A stretch of 64,000 nucleotides of DNA from Galbibacter pacificus (GCF_029603155.1 NZ_JAPMUA010000001.1:930001-994000), one strand, 5' to 3'; positions 35,170 to 43,649 are shown, counted from the stretch's first letter. Notes: generated by a model from the sequence alone, not told the origin. Numbers and translations are program-made.

Positions 35170-35824
35170 GAACGCCAACAGTGGCTTTTTCGGCTATAAT
35201 TTCCAGGCCGGGAATGGCATTTTCTGAAATGGAAGGTTTTGGGTCGATAAAAAAGAGCGGAGCATTTGGCTTTTTATAATCAACCAGTCCGGCCGCCGGG
35301 TACACTTGCATGGAGGTACCAATAACCATAATGATATCTGCTGTTTTAACTTCTTCAATGGCAACTTCTATCATCGGGACGGCTTCTCCAAACCATACAA
35401 TATGCGGGCGCAATTGCTGCTGATGTTCGCAAAAATCTCCAATATTGATATCGTTAATCCAATCGTACACCAAATCTTTGTCAAAAGTGCTCCTGGCCTT
35501 TAAAAGTTCTCCGTGTAAATGAATTACACGAGCGCTTCCGGCTCTTTCATGAAGATCGTCTACATTTTGGGTTACAATGGAAACATTGTAATTTTTTTCA
35601 AGTTCGGCAAGGGCTAGATGCGCTTTGTTGGGCTTTACCGTTTTTAGTTGCCTGCGGCGTTCATTGTAAAAATTCAATACCAATTCCATATTGTTGTGCC
35701 AGCCTTGCGGCGATGCCACTTCCATGACGTCGTGTCCTTCCCAGAGCCCATTGGCGTCCCTAAACGTATTTATGCCACTCTCGGCACTCATTCCGGCCCC
35801 GGTTAGTACAACTATTTTTTTCAT
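35138..35824 (-). CDS. cobB: NAD-dependent protein deacylase, class III sirtuin
   Basis: 228 residues. The Rossmann motif GAGMSAESGINTFRDANGLW, the TQNVDDLHERAG block and catalytic His in LHGELL are all present, so it should remove acyl groups from lysines using NAD. YNERRRQL carries the Tyr-x-x-Arg pair that marks desuccinylase/demalonylase-type (SIRT5/CobB) enzymes. The four zinc-binding cysteines are missing: the whole protein has one Cys. A TAnnTTTG-type -7 box (TATTTTTG, minus strand, 35866-35873) lies upstream. The 3' end overlaps the haem-binding gene. Confidence 0.92.
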   Translation of the reverse strand: MKKIVVLTGAGMSAESGINTFRDANGLWEGHDVMEVASPQGWHNNMELVLNFYNERRRQLKTVKPNKAHLALAELEKNYNVSIVTQNVDDLHERAGSARVIHLHGELLKARSTFDKDLVYDWINDINIGDFCEHQQQLRPHIVWFGEAVPMIEVAIEEVKTADIIMVIGTSMQVYPAAGLVDYKKPNAPLFFIDPKPSISENAIPGLEIIAEKATVGVPIAVGRLSRM

Positions 35825-35876
35825 ATAAATGTGTTTGTAACTTGTTGGTTAATTGCTGTGAAGTACAAAAATATCT

Positions 35877-36458
35877 TTAATGATCGTTTAAACCCTTCCC
35901 TTCATGTATTTTAGGAGTGTATTTTTCTATTCTTGAGTAGCGTGTTTTAGATTGTTTTGCTGAAGAAAAATAAAGCAAATAGCCTCTTTGGCGACCCGGG
36001 GTTAATGCCTTGAAGGCTTTTTTTAAGGAAGGGTCTTCATCTAAGGCCTGTTGAAACTCTTTTGGTATTTCATACTCGGAAGTTTTCTTGAGATCGACTT
36101 TTAAACCGGCTTTTTCAACTTCAATGGCTTCAAAAATATAGCTTTTTATAATGCTTTTCATTTTTTGCACTTCCTCGGCATTTGTAAAACGTATCTGGCG
36201 TGCCGTCTGGACATTTTTGGTTTGCTGAACCAGAATATTATCAGTGTCGTTCAATAAAGAGCCTTTAAAAAAAAGAAGCGCACAATATTCTTTAAACCCA
36301 TGTATTAAAACAATGTTGTCTTCTTTGTACATATAGCACGGATGTTTCCATTTTATGGTTTCGGTCAACCCGCAATCAAGGCAAACGGCCCTTAAATGTT
36401 TGAATGCCGCATGCCATTTATCGGCGTTACTGAAAAAAGAATCGACTTTAGGGTTCAT
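35877..36458 (-). CDS. YdeI/OmpD-associated family protein with DUF1801-like N-terminus
   Basis: 193 residues. The N-terminal half (ADKWHAAFKHLRAVCLDCGL, TIKWKHPCYMYKEDNIVLIHGF, LFFKGSLLND) is DUF1801-like. The C-terminal part (about 130-185, IPKEFQQALDEDPSLKKAFKALTPGRQRGYLLYFSSAKQ) is the YdeI/OmpD-associated segment. The function is not established. It is the last gene of a five-gene operon with DUF1801, DoxX, SRPBCC and ArsR proteins. Confidence 0.85.
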   Translation of the reverse strand: MNPKVDSFFSNADKWHAAFKHLRAVCLDCGLTETIKWKHPCYMYKEDNIVLIHGFKEYCALLFFKGSLLNDTDNILVQQTKNVQTARQIRFTNAEEVQKMKSIIKSYIFEAIEVEKAGLKVDLKKTSEYEIPKEFQQALDEDPSLKKAFKALTPGRQRGYLLYFSSAKQSKTRYSRIEKYTPKIHEGKGLNDH

Positions 36459-36462
36459 ATAT

Positions 36463-36828
36463 TTATTTTTTTGACTGTTTATTGATTTCTGCCTGCGATT
36501 TGAGAAGCTTTTTTATGATGGTTGTTGGGACTTTTTGATTGAATTTAATTTGAATCGTTTTTTTTCCGGTTTTATAGCCCTGTTCCTTAAGTATCTTATG
36601 GTCTTCTTCCGTAAGCGTGTCAATACCAAAAGTTACATGTTGCTTAAAGATATTAAATCCTGCCAGAATACCATAATATTTATAAATAGGAACATTCCAA
36701 CTTATAACTTCTTCGGCTTCGGGAACGGTAGTCTTTATTGTTTCCCGGAGCGTTTCCATAATTCCATGGCCGTCTTTGTCTGCATGGGCAATATAGGCAT
36801 CAACGTCCTTTGGCTTTGAAACGCTCAT
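36463..36828 (-). CDS. DUF1801 family protein
   Basis: 121 residues, a small cytosolic alpha/beta protein. VISWNVPIYKYYGILAGFNIFKQHVTFGI and TIQIKFNQKVP are the conserved core of the DUF1801 (YdhG-like) family, whose role is unknown. Its start overlaps the stop of the DoxX gene by 4 bases, showing translational coupling. Confidence 0.85.
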   Translation of the reverse strand: MSVSKPKDVDAYIAHADKDGHGIMETLRETIKTTVPEAEEVISWNVPIYKYYGILAGFNIFKQHVTFGIDTLTEEDHKILKEQGYKTGKKTIQIKFNQKVPTTIIKKLLKSQAEINKQSKK

Positions 36829-37220
36829 GCTGCTTCGGGCTGTTTATTGGTAATTACTTTTCTACTGGCGGGCCGCAAATACCAAGAAAGTACGGTAAGT
36901 ACCAGCAACAATATAGGGCCAAAAAGTATTGACGGGTTATCTCCATTGGCCACATGAGAAATTATAGCCCCCGACATGGCAAAGAAAAATCCTGCATATG
37001 CCCATTCTTTAAGTAAGGGCGATTTGGGTATTAAAACGGCAATAACACCCAACAATTTCCAAATGCCAAGTATGGAAAGCAAATAGATGGGATAGCCCAG
37101 GTTGTTCATGCTCTGTACTTCTTCTTCGGTTTTTAATAATTGTACAATTCCCGTAGACACCATTCCAAGAGCAAGCCAGATGTTGGTAATCCAATAGATG
37201 ATTTTAGCTGTTTTGGTCAT
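36825..37220 (-). CDS. DoxX-like four-helix membrane protein
   Basis: 131 residues with four membrane helices (about 8-25, 48-66, 74-92, 98-115). The pattern IYWITNIWLALGMVSTGIVQLL and YLLSILGIWKLLGVIAVL is that of DoxX-like proteins, sometimes linked to redox or quinone functions. It is third in the ArsR-led operon, with 7 bases to the preceding SRPBCC gene. Confidence 0.85.
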   Translation of the reverse strand: MTKTAKIIYWITNIWLALGMVSTGIVQLLKTEEEVQSMNNLGYPIYLLSILGIWKLLGVIAVLIPKSPLLKEWAYAGFFFAMSGAIISHVANGDNPSILFGPILLLVLTVLSWYLRPASRKVITNKQPEAA

Positions 37221-37227
37221 AATAATG

Positions 37228-37695
37228 TTATTTTAATTTGTTAACGATTTCTTGTAGCCGGTTATGGGCCATATTGATGCCTTGAGCAAAAGGCATTTTT
37301 AGCAATTGGTCCCTATATGCCACCGATTTAAATATAATGTGCATGGTAAGCTTGCTGGTTTCATCAGTTAGTTTTTCAAATTCTAGAAACTCCAACTGTG
37401 TGGTAAACGGCGAATTTTCCATTTCAAAAGTCCGCGTAATGTTTTTGTTCACATTAAAATCGTGTATGGTGCCATTGGCACGAAATACTACTGTTCCTTG
37501 TTCGTCGGTGGTTTCAAACTGCCAGCTCCCATGTTTTTTGTTTTCCAGCTTCAAAACATTTGTTCCCATCCATTGTGCAACAATTTTTGGGTCTTCATAG
37601 GCTTTAAAAAGCAATTCCAACGGCAAGTCGAATTCCCTTGTAATAACAATTTCCTGTTTATTGTCTTCAGCATGCACTTTCGTTTTTGGCTCCAT
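37228..37695 (-). CDS. SRPBCC (AHSA1-like) domain protein
   Basis: 155 residues. ITREFDLPLELLFKAYEDPKIVAQWMG at the start and the C-terminal helix region GINMAHNRLQEIVNKL are typical of the AHSA1/SRPBCC fold, which binds hydrophobic ligands in a deep pocket. ArsR-SRPBCC pairs are common, and the ligand is normally unknown. The start codon overlaps the ArsR stop codon by one base. Confidence 0.9.
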   Translation of the reverse strand: MEPKTKVHAEDNKQEIVITREFDLPLELLFKAYEDPKIVAQWMGTNVLKLENKKHGSWQFETTDEQGTVVFRANGTIHDFNVNKNITRTFEMENSPFTTQLEFLEFEKLTDETSKLTMHIIFKSVAYRDQLLKMPFAQGINMAHNRLQEIVNKLK

Positions 37696-38024
37696 TATTC
37701 TTTGTTTTTTGTTGGATAATTTTTCATGATTTCTTCTAGTTTGTTAAACCGATCGTCCCATAATTTTCTAAAAGGCTCTATAAAATCGGCTATTTCTTTT
37801 ATTTTTTGAGGATTTAAATGATAATAAATTTCCCTACCATTTTGTTTTTGTTTAAGTATTTGGCATTCGGTCAGGATTTGAATATGTTTTGAAACAGTTT
37901 GTCTGGATGAGTCAAAGTTCCCTGCAATTGCAGTGGGTGTCATGGCATGTACGGCCACTAACGATATTATGGCCCTCCTTGTGGGGTCGGCAATTGCTTG
38001 AAAAACATCCCTTCTTAATTCCAT
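37695..38024 (-). CDS. ArsR-family winged-helix repressor
   Basis: 109 residues. FQAIADPTRRAIISLV begins the ArsR fold, and the recognition helix is in FDSSRQTVSKHIQIL. No metal-binding ELCVCDL motif is present, so it is not a classical arsenic sensor. It is the first gene of the five-gene operon. Two near-identical 16-bp dyads overlap its promoter and start, strong support for autorepression. Confidence 0.93.
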   Translation of the reverse strand: MELRRDVFQAIADPTRRAIISLVAVHAMTPTAIAGNFDSSRQTVSKHIQILTECQILKQKQNGREIYYHLNPQKIKEIADFIEPFRKLWDDRFNKLEEIMKNYPTKNKE

Positions 38025-38028
38025 TTAC

Positions 38029-38074
38029 GCAGTTATTTGACTGCAAATATATATGCAGTTATTTAACTGCGCAA
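38029..38074 (-). promoter_or_regulatory. Promoter of the ArsR operon with two operator dyads
   Basis: Dyads GCAGTTATTTGACTGC (38029-38044) and GCAGTTATTTAACTGC (38055-38070) differ by one base and are spaced 26 bp apart. On the minus strand, the -7 box TATATTTG (38044-38051) lies between them and the -33 TTG (38072-38074) is 20 bases upstream. The distal dyad fills the promoter spacer and the proximal one covers the transcription start, so occupancy would block transcription. Confidence 0.85.
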
Positions 38075-38235
38075 TTTTTTTAATACAAAATTTTCATATT
38101 ACTGTGTTTTCTAAAAAGAATTATAAAGCGATATTCGTTTGATTTTGTTATTTTTAGGCAACCAAATTACTATTGATGCACCATGATCCATAAAGTTTTA
38201 TTTGGTATTTTATTTGAAGTTCAAAATTTTATGAA

Positions 38236-38601
38236 ATGAAAAAACTGTTTTTTACACTTATCGGGATAGGGGTTCTTGCCATTGTAGGTTATTCTATTTT
38301 TCAAAATAAAACGGAATGGTCTTCCACAGAGACATTGGAAGGTTACGACAAGGAAGCTGCGGCCAAAGAAACCCCTGTTGAAACGTTTAAAAATACCAAT
38401 ACACAGCAATCTGCCCCGGCAAATGGGTTAAACCCGGCACACGGGCAGCCAGGCCATAGATGCGATATAGCGGTTGGCGCCCCATTGACATCTCCGCAAG
38501 GAGGCGCTATGCTTAATACTTCGGCTACATTGAACCCTGCGCACGGGCAACCCGGACACCGATGTGACGTGGCCGTGGGTGCACCATTACCCAATAGCTA
38601 A
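38236..38601 (+). CDS. Membrane-anchored HGQPGH-repeat protein
   Basis: 121 residues. An N-terminal membrane helix (about 4-20) is followed by a charged linker and two copies of the motif NPAHGQPGHRCD-x-AVGAPL (about residues 64-83 and 99-118). Each has two His, an Arg and a Cys that could bind metal. The copies are nearly identical in protein but differ at most third codon positions, so the motif is under selection. I recall the same motif in many Bacteroidota hypothetical proteins; function unknown. The C-terminal domain would be periplasmic. Confidence 0.78.
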   Translation: MKKLFFTLIGIGVLAIVGYSIFQNKTEWSSTETLEGYDKEAAAKETPVETFKNTNTQQSAPANGLNPAHGQPGHRCDIAVGAPLTSPQGGAMLNTSATLNPAHGQPGHRCDVAVGAPLPNS

Positions 38602-38630
38602 TGACTTTGGTTATGTGTTTTTATGCCTGT

Positions 38631-39176
38631 TTATTTTAGGCTTGCCAAACGTGTTATTAATCTTTTTGCGTGTTCTTTTGCGGTATCCCTTATTTCTTCT
38701 TCAGTATAACCATCGGCCAAAGAAGTCCTGTAGCCATATATGGGCTCTATATAGTTCATCTGTGAAAAAAGGGCCGTTTGTTCCAGATTTTTGCAAAATT
38801 CATGTACTCGGAAATGATGTTTCTCCAAAACGTTATATTCTTTTTCCTTGCCACCAACGGTAAAACTTGGCAAAAAGTTTTTTCCTTTTAATTTATCGCC
38901 TTTGGATCCAAAGGCAAATTGATGTTGAAATACGGCATCGAACCACTGTTTTAAAATGGCTGGCATGTTGTACCAATAAAATGGATACTGAAATACAATT
39001 GTTTTGTGCTTCAACAGTTCTTTTTGTTCTGTTCCTGCATCAATATGATAATTGGGATAAAGTTTTGCTATGTCCCGTATTTCGATTGCCAAATCACTTT
39101 TTTGTAATTCTTCTATAATTGTTTTGTTTGCAAATGATTTTTTAAAAGTGGGATGCGCTAGAATAATTAATGCCAT
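38631..39176 (-). CDS. NAD(P)H-dependent oxidoreductase, flavodoxin-like (KefF/quinone reductase type)
   Basis: 181 residues. ILAHPTFKKSFANKTII, the FQYPFYWYNMPAILKQWFD core (about 75-95) and the YGYRTSLADG region match flavodoxin-fold NAD(P)H:quinone reductases of the KefF/MdaB group. It probably reduces quinones or electrophiles. It is divergent from an HxlR regulator gene and shares a control region with it, so it is the likely target. Confidence 0.9.
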   Translation of the reverse strand: MALIILAHPTFKKSFANKTIIEELQKSDLAIEIRDIAKLYPNYHIDAGTEQKELLKHKTIVFQYPFYWYNMPAILKQWFDAVFQHQFAFGSKGDKLKGKNFLPSFTVGGKEKEYNVLEKHHFRVHEFCKNLEQTALFSQMNYIEPIYGYRTSLADGYTEEEIRDTAKEHAKRLITRLASLK

Positions 39177-39190
39177 ACTGTTTATTTTAT

Positions 39191-39264
39191 ACTATAATAA
39201 TTATAGTTACAAAATTAATTTTAGTAATATTGTTGTGCAATAACTATCGGTTTAGATAGGTTTA
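39191..39264. promoter_or_regulatory. Divergent promoters with HxlR-type operator
   Basis: For the minus-strand reductase gene, TTG (39238-39240), 20 bases, and TAATTTTG (39210-39217) form a consensus promoter. The palindrome ACTATAAT-A-ATTATAGT (39191-39207) lies just downstream, at the transcription start. For the plus-strand HxlR gene, TTG (39233-39235), 21 bases and TAGGTTTA (39257-39264) are near consensus. A repressor at the palindrome would block the reductase gene. Confidence 0.7.
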
Positions 39265-39276
39265 AATTCAGTTATT

Positions 39277-39648
39277 ATGAAAGATGAATGCATAGGCGAA
39301 TATGTTAAATTTAAAGGAAAGGTTTATCCTTGTACCGTTAGTTTAACAATGGATTTGGTAGGAGGGAAGTGGAAGGCTGTAATTTTATATCATTTAAGCG
39401 ATACCAAAAAAAGATTCAGTGAGCTCTGTAGGGAAATGCCGTCTATTACAGAAATGACATTAAGCCTTCAACTGAAACAATTGGAAAAAGACGGACTGAT
39501 TTCAAGAAAGGTTTACGGTAAAAAGCCCCCGGTAAGGGTAGAATATAGCCTTACGGCGTTTGGCAAATCGTTTATACCTGTCTTAGATTCCATTACCAAT
39601 TGGGGCAATAATGTAATAAAAGAAAAGGGCGAGTTTGTAAAAGAATAA
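39277..39648 (+). CDS. HxlR-family transcriptional regulator
   Basis: 123 residues. YPCTVSLTMDLVGGKWKAVI with the conserved Cys near the N-terminus, FSELCREMPSITEMTLSLQL and the beta-wing GLISRKVYG are diagnostic of the HxlR winged-helix family. Members often sense quinones or electrophiles through that cysteine. It probably controls the divergent oxidoreductase gene through the palindrome at 39191-39207. Confidence 0.93.
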   Translation: MKDECIGEYVKFKGKVYPCTVSLTMDLVGGKWKAVILYHLSDTKKRFSELCREMPSITEMTLSLQLKQLEKDGLISRKVYGKKPPVRVEYSLTAFGKSFIPVLDSITNWGNNVIKEKGEFVKE

Positions 39649-39676
39649 AAATAGGGCATGGATTAGCCTGAATTTT

Positions 39677-40540
39677 TTAATCTAAATATTCTGAAGCCTC
39701 GATAATTTTATAATTTGGGTTATCCTCAAGTAAATCTTTTAATACACCAATATGTAGCTGCCCCATGATTAATAATATTCGGTTTGTATTATGAGCTAGT
39801 TGAGTATTTAAAATATTTGAGTAAATCTTTAAATTTCTATTATAAAATAGCGTAATGTATTCTGCCCCGATATACTTTTCATCAATATTTCCAATATCTA
39901 CAGTATTGGTGCCTTTTTCTGAAAATTTACCGTCCATAACATAAGCCGGGAGGTTAAAAATTATGTTGTGCGAAAGCTTGACGTACTTTGGCAGATTCAT
40001 GGTTTTTATGTAGTCGTAGATTGATAGACTGTCTTGTTGAACGCTTTTTTTCATTGGCCGGGCTGCATTTATAAGCGTACCCATTCCTTTTTTAAACAGT
40101 TCTATATTTTTTCCAGAATTCAATAATGATTGGGAAGTTGATTCATAATGGTCTATTCCATACACGCTTTTTAGGTTCAGCATTTTTGCCAATCTAAATC
40201 CTACTTGATAAGTTTCGGAAGTTCCATATTCTATATTGGAGAGCTGAAGCTTGTTTTCAAGATAAGAAGTATAAAGGCTGTCTACTACAGCCTGTTCACT
40301 GGGTTCTTTCTCGACCATTATCATATTTGGAGAAAAACGTTTTAGCTTTTCAGTTAACTTAACAATCTCCTTTTGCTTTTTAGGGCTAAAAATATTGGAA
40401 GATGGCGTGCCATTGTCTATCTGACTTAAATGGTCAAATCCAACTAAAAGGATTTCTGTTTTTTGGTTACCTTGGGCCGATATGTAAACTACGCTAAAAA
40501 TTGTTAAGAATAGGCATAGGGTAATTTTTTTGGTGGTCAT
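39677..40540 (-). CDS. DUF5694 family secreted protein
   Basis: 287 residues with a signal peptide ending SAQGN. LLVGFDHLSQ, MIMVEKEPSEQ, VYGIDHYES and the C-terminal ILLIMGQLHIGVLKDLL give the conserved His/Glu pattern of the DUF5694 group, which resembles the TraB/EreA-like fold. No function is established. It stands alone between convergent and same-strand neighbours, with 79 bases to lnt. Confidence 0.75.
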   Translation of the reverse strand: MTTKKITLCLFLTIFSVVYISAQGNQKTEILLVGFDHLSQIDNGTPSSNIFSPKKQKEIVKLTEKLKRFSPNMIMVEKEPSEQAVVDSLYTSYLENKLQLSNIEYGTSETYQVGFRLAKMLNLKSVYGIDHYESTSQSLLNSGKNIELFKKGMGTLINAARPMKKSVQQDSLSIYDYIKTMNLPKYVKLSHNIIFNLPAYVMDGKFSEKGTNTVDIGNIDEKYIGAEYITLFYNRNLKIYSNILNTQLAHNTNRILLIMGQLHIGVLKDLLEDNPNYKIIEASEYLD

Positions 40541-40619
40541 TTAATATTGTATTATGTTGTGATTTTATGTTAGTTATGATTGATTAAGGGCTAAGATACA
40601 TTAAAAAACAAAATAATCT

Positions 40620-42206
40620 TTATGTCTTTTTTCTGGCAATGGCAAAGAGGAATATTAACCCTGCTACCAGTACACCGCTACGGGCTATATAGTCGCCGTA
40701 TTTTACATAAAAAGTTTGTTTGTTGTTAATGGTAATGGTTCCCGAAAGTGTCCCTTTTGCTTCGTAAGCTAAGGTTTTGGTAATTTCGCCTTTTTCGTTA
40801 ATAAATGCAGAAATACCCGTGTTGGCACTTCTGGCAATGCTTTTACGGGTTTCTATAGCCCTTAGGCGTGCATAACTGAGGTGTTGTTTGTGCCCCTGTG
40901 TATTGCTCCACCAGGCGTCGTTGGTAATAATTGTCAGGAAATTGGCGCCTTTTTTAACATATCCGGTAACAAACTCGCCATAAATAGATTCGTAACAAAT
41001 AATAGGAGCCGCCTTAAGCGTTTCATCTGTAGCAGTAAAAACACCTCGGTCTTTTTGTGTAGCGCGCATGGCCACTGTTCCGCCCAAGTCGAGCATAACG
41101 TCTCCCAAAAGGGGCTCTAAAATGTTTTTAAAAGGAAAGTTTTCGACTCCTACAACTAATTTTGATTTAATATATTTTTGGTCAGAACCTTGCTTGTCTA
41201 TCTGCACGGCCGCATTGTAAAAGTCGAACCAATCTCCACGCTGAAATAGGTTGGCGGTAACGGTAGGTTTTTCTTTTTGATTGTATCTTCTAAAAAAGTC
41301 AACGCCGGTAATAAATTGCAAATGTGGATATTTATTTACAAATTGCTGTATAATGTGTTCCTCCTGCCGATTTCCAAACTGATCAATGGGCGTGGGGTTA
41401 GACAATGCAGTTTCGGGGGCAATTACATAATCTGTATCTTTAGAAACATCCTGTTGCGCCAATTCAACCAATGCCGTTGCCATTTGTGGATTTGAAATAT
41501 CATATTTTTCAGAATACGGGTCGATATTTGGCTGGAGCAGGGTTATTTTAGCTTCCTGGGCCCCTTCTTCATAATTATTCAGCAGAAATAAAGAAAGAAT
41601 AATAGGAATGGCAATTAGTAAAACATTTCGGGCAATTCCTTTTGTAAGAACACTTCGTTCTTTTGTTTTTTTATAATGAACAATGGTTTTAAAAACACCA
41701 ATGTTAATAATCCAGATCCATAATGCACCGCCAAAAACGCCTGTATATTCGTACCATTGGATCCAGGTGGTATATTCAGAAAAAACATTGCCAAGATTAA
41801 GCCAAGGCCAGGAAAAATCCCAGTTTAGATGAAATTTCTCAAAGGCCATCCACATGGCGGGAAGGAAAATTAAATGTATTTTGGAGGGCAGGCGTCTGGC
41901 AACAAAATGGTACAGCGAAAAAATAATGGTCATTAATAAAGAATTCACCAACAAAGCAAAGAACATCCCGAAAGGAGTAGAATACCAAATCCACCAAGTG
42001 GTTATGGAATTCCAAACTAAAAAAGAAATATATGCCAGCAAAAATACTTTGGCGCCCCTTCTCTTGTAATTGGATTCGCGAATATTCTTTTCTGCCAATA
42101 GCAGAGGTACAAAGCCAACAAAAGCGAGTAGGGGAACCCCATAGGTTGGCCATGCCAAGGCTAATAATAATCCGGATAGAATAGCGAGTAGATAAGAATT
42201 TTTCAT
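40620..42206 (-). CDS. lnt: Apolipoprotein N-acyltransferase
   Basis: 528 residues with about seven membrane helices, mostly in the first 200 residues and one at the C-terminus. The periplasmic carbon-nitrogen hydrolase domain (about 225-480) has the catalytic triad Glu in IAPETALSNP, Lys in YIKSKLVVG and Cys in APIICYESIYGEF. It adds the third acyl chain to lipoproteins in the inner membrane, relevant to the many lipoproteins of this window. Confidence 0.95.
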   Translation of the reverse strand: MKNSYLLAILSGLLLALAWPTYGVPLLAFVGFVPLLLAEKNIRESNYKRRGAKVFLLAYISFLVWNSITTWWIWYSTPFGMFFALLVNSLLMTIIFSLYHFVARRLPSKIHLIFLPAMWMAFEKFHLNWDFSWPWLNLGNVFSEYTTWIQWYEYTGVFGGALWIWIINIGVFKTIVHYKKTKERSVLTKGIARNVLLIAIPIILSLFLLNNYEEGAQEAKITLLQPNIDPYSEKYDISNPQMATALVELAQQDVSKDTDYVIAPETALSNPTPIDQFGNRQEEHIIQQFVNKYPHLQFITGVDFFRRYNQKEKPTVTANLFQRGDWFDFYNAAVQIDKQGSDQKYIKSKLVVGVENFPFKNILEPLLGDVMLDLGGTVAMRATQKDRGVFTATDETLKAAPIICYESIYGEFVTGYVKKGANFLTIITNDAWWSNTQGHKQHLSYARLRAIETRKSIARSANTGISAFINEKGEITKTLAYEAKGTLSGTITINNKQTFYVKYGDYIARSGVLVAGLIFLFAIARKKT

Positions 42207-42357
42207 GAACGGTATTTATAACGCTAATATCTTAATAAAATTTGATAGTGCCATAGACGGAAAATGAAGAATGTACTGCTTTTCTTTGAAATTTTGAATA
42301 AACGGGCATTTAGAAGCAATTTTAAAGTAGTAATTTTACATAAGAAAACGAAAAATT

Positions 42358-43110
42358 ATGAAGAAGTATATTCCAAACGGATTAACGTTATTAAATCTTC
42401 TATGCGGTGTTATCGCAGTGGTTATGGCGGTGCAAGGTAACTTGATTTTTGCGGCTTATTTTGTTTTTGCAGGAATCTTTTTTGATTTTTTCGACGGCCT
42501 CGCCGCAAGGCTTTTAAAGGTACAAAGCGACTTAGGGATACAATTGGACTCTTTGGCCGACATGGTTACCAGTGGGGTCGTGCCCGGTATAGTAATGTTT
42601 CAGTTGTTTTACATGAGCATGGGCAGTTATACATGGGGGGAAGAAGGAAATGAAATAGGAAATTTAAATATGGATATTTCATTATTGGCCATTTTTGGCT
42701 TTCTAATCACTTTGGGTTCGGCTTACCGTTTGGCAAAATTCAACATAGACGAAAATCAGGTGAGTTCTTTTATAGGCTTGCCTACGCCTGCCAATGCGTT
42801 GTTGATTCTTTCTTTTCCGTTAATGTTGCATTTTCAGCCCGGTGCTTTCGATGCGTTAATTTTAAACAAATGGTTTTTAATCGGCACCACGATTTTAAGT
42901 ACTTATATGCTTAATGCGCCCATTGCCCTGTTTGCTTTAAAGTTTAAAACCTGGGCATTTAAGGAAAATAGCATTCGCTATGTATTCCTTGCATTGAGCC
43001 TCGTTTTATTGTTAACCTTGCATTATGCGGCAATTCCGCTTATTATTATTTTGTATGTACTGTTTTCTGTTGCGACCAATTTTCAACAAAAAAACAAGGC
43101 TTTCAAATAA
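42358..43110 (+). CDS. pssA: CDP-diacylglycerol-serine O-phosphatidyltransferase
   Basis: 250 residues with about seven membrane helices. The CDP-alcohol phosphotransferase motif DG-x2-AR-x8-G-x3-D-x3-D is complete (FDGLAARLLKVQ ... LGIQLDSLAD, about residues 43-66). It makes phosphatidylserine, the precursor of phosphatidylethanolamine. Length and the opening IPNGLTLLNLLCGV fit the PssA family. A terminator hairpin overlaps its stop codon. Confidence 0.95.
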   Translation: MKKYIPNGLTLLNLLCGVIAVVMAVQGNLIFAAYFVFAGIFFDFFDGLAARLLKVQSDLGIQLDSLADMVTSGVVPGIVMFQLFYMSMGSYTWGEEGNEIGNLNMDISLLAIFGFLITLGSAYRLAKFNIDENQVSSFIGLPTPANALLILSFPLMLHFQPGAFDALILNKWFLIGTTILSTYMLNAPIALFALKFKTWAFKENSIRYVFLALSLVLLLTLHYAAIPLIIILYVLFSVATNFQQKNKAFK

Positions 43111-43126
43111 ACATTCAAAAGCCTTG
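43095..43126. terminator. Hairpin overlapping the pssA stop codon
   Basis: CAAGGCTTT (43095-43103) and AAAGCCTTG (43118-43126) form a perfect 9-bp stem with a 14-base loop containing the pssA stop. A/T-rich flanks are present, but no long T-run. It lies between convergent pssA and the META-domain gene. Confidence 0.6.
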
Positions 43127-43148
43127 GGTAATTTTATGAAATTATTTT

Positions 43149-43649
43149 TTATTCTTCTGATAGTTTAAATTCGGCTAGCGGAGCCATTCTTGCCTTGGTT
43201 ATTGTAAGGGTACCATCTTTTATAATATAAGTGTCAGATTTTTGCAGCACATCCATAAACTGTTGTTCAACTTCCATGTTCATGCATGCTTTCATGGTAC
43301 TTGCCAACTTTCTCAATTTAAACCTGTTGCCTTCCAATAGGGTGTAGGTCCCACCAAAGCTGTTGCAGCCAGAGTTTCCGCCAACCCTGTTTTCTTCGGT
43401 AGCAAAGGTTATAAAAACATTGGAGGCACTTTTGTCCAGTTCAGCTACGGGTTTTCCCATCAATTTTGTAAGTTTCCATATTTTATCTGTCAGTGCATTT
43501 TCTTCAGTAGAAGTTTTTCCTTCAGTTGTTTTCACTGTTTCGCTTTCAATATTTTCTTCTGAAGTATTTTCTTTTCCCGATTTTTGGTTACATGCAACCA
43601 TTGTCATGGCCAGGATCATGATGCTTACTTTCGCGAATGTATGTTTCAT
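43149..43649 (-). CDS. META domain-containing lipoprotein
   Basis: 166 residues from the Met at 43649; an earlier in-frame Met at 43685 would overlap the next gene and spoil the signal. The lipobox is MVACN. After a low-complexity acidic linker (about 24-58) the META/HslJ-like domain has IWKLTKLMGKPV, VGGNSGCNSFGGTYTL, LASTMKACMNMEVEQQFM and LTITKARMAPLAEF. It is presumably an envelope protein; HslJ relatives are linked to stress or antibiotic tolerance. Confidence 0.88.
   Translation of the reverse strand: MKHTFAKVSIMILAMTMVACNQKSGKENTSEENIESETVKTTEGKTSTEENALTDKIWKLTKLMGKPVAELDKSASNVFITFATEENRVGGNSGCNSFGGTYTLLEGNRFKLRKLASTMKACMNMEVEQQFMDVLQKSDTYIIKDGTLTITKARMAPLAEFKLSEE

Noticed and set aside
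38416..38590. HGQPGH tandem repeat as a recent duplication or assembly artefact
   Set aside because: The two copies differ silently at most codons, so the duplication is old and selected.
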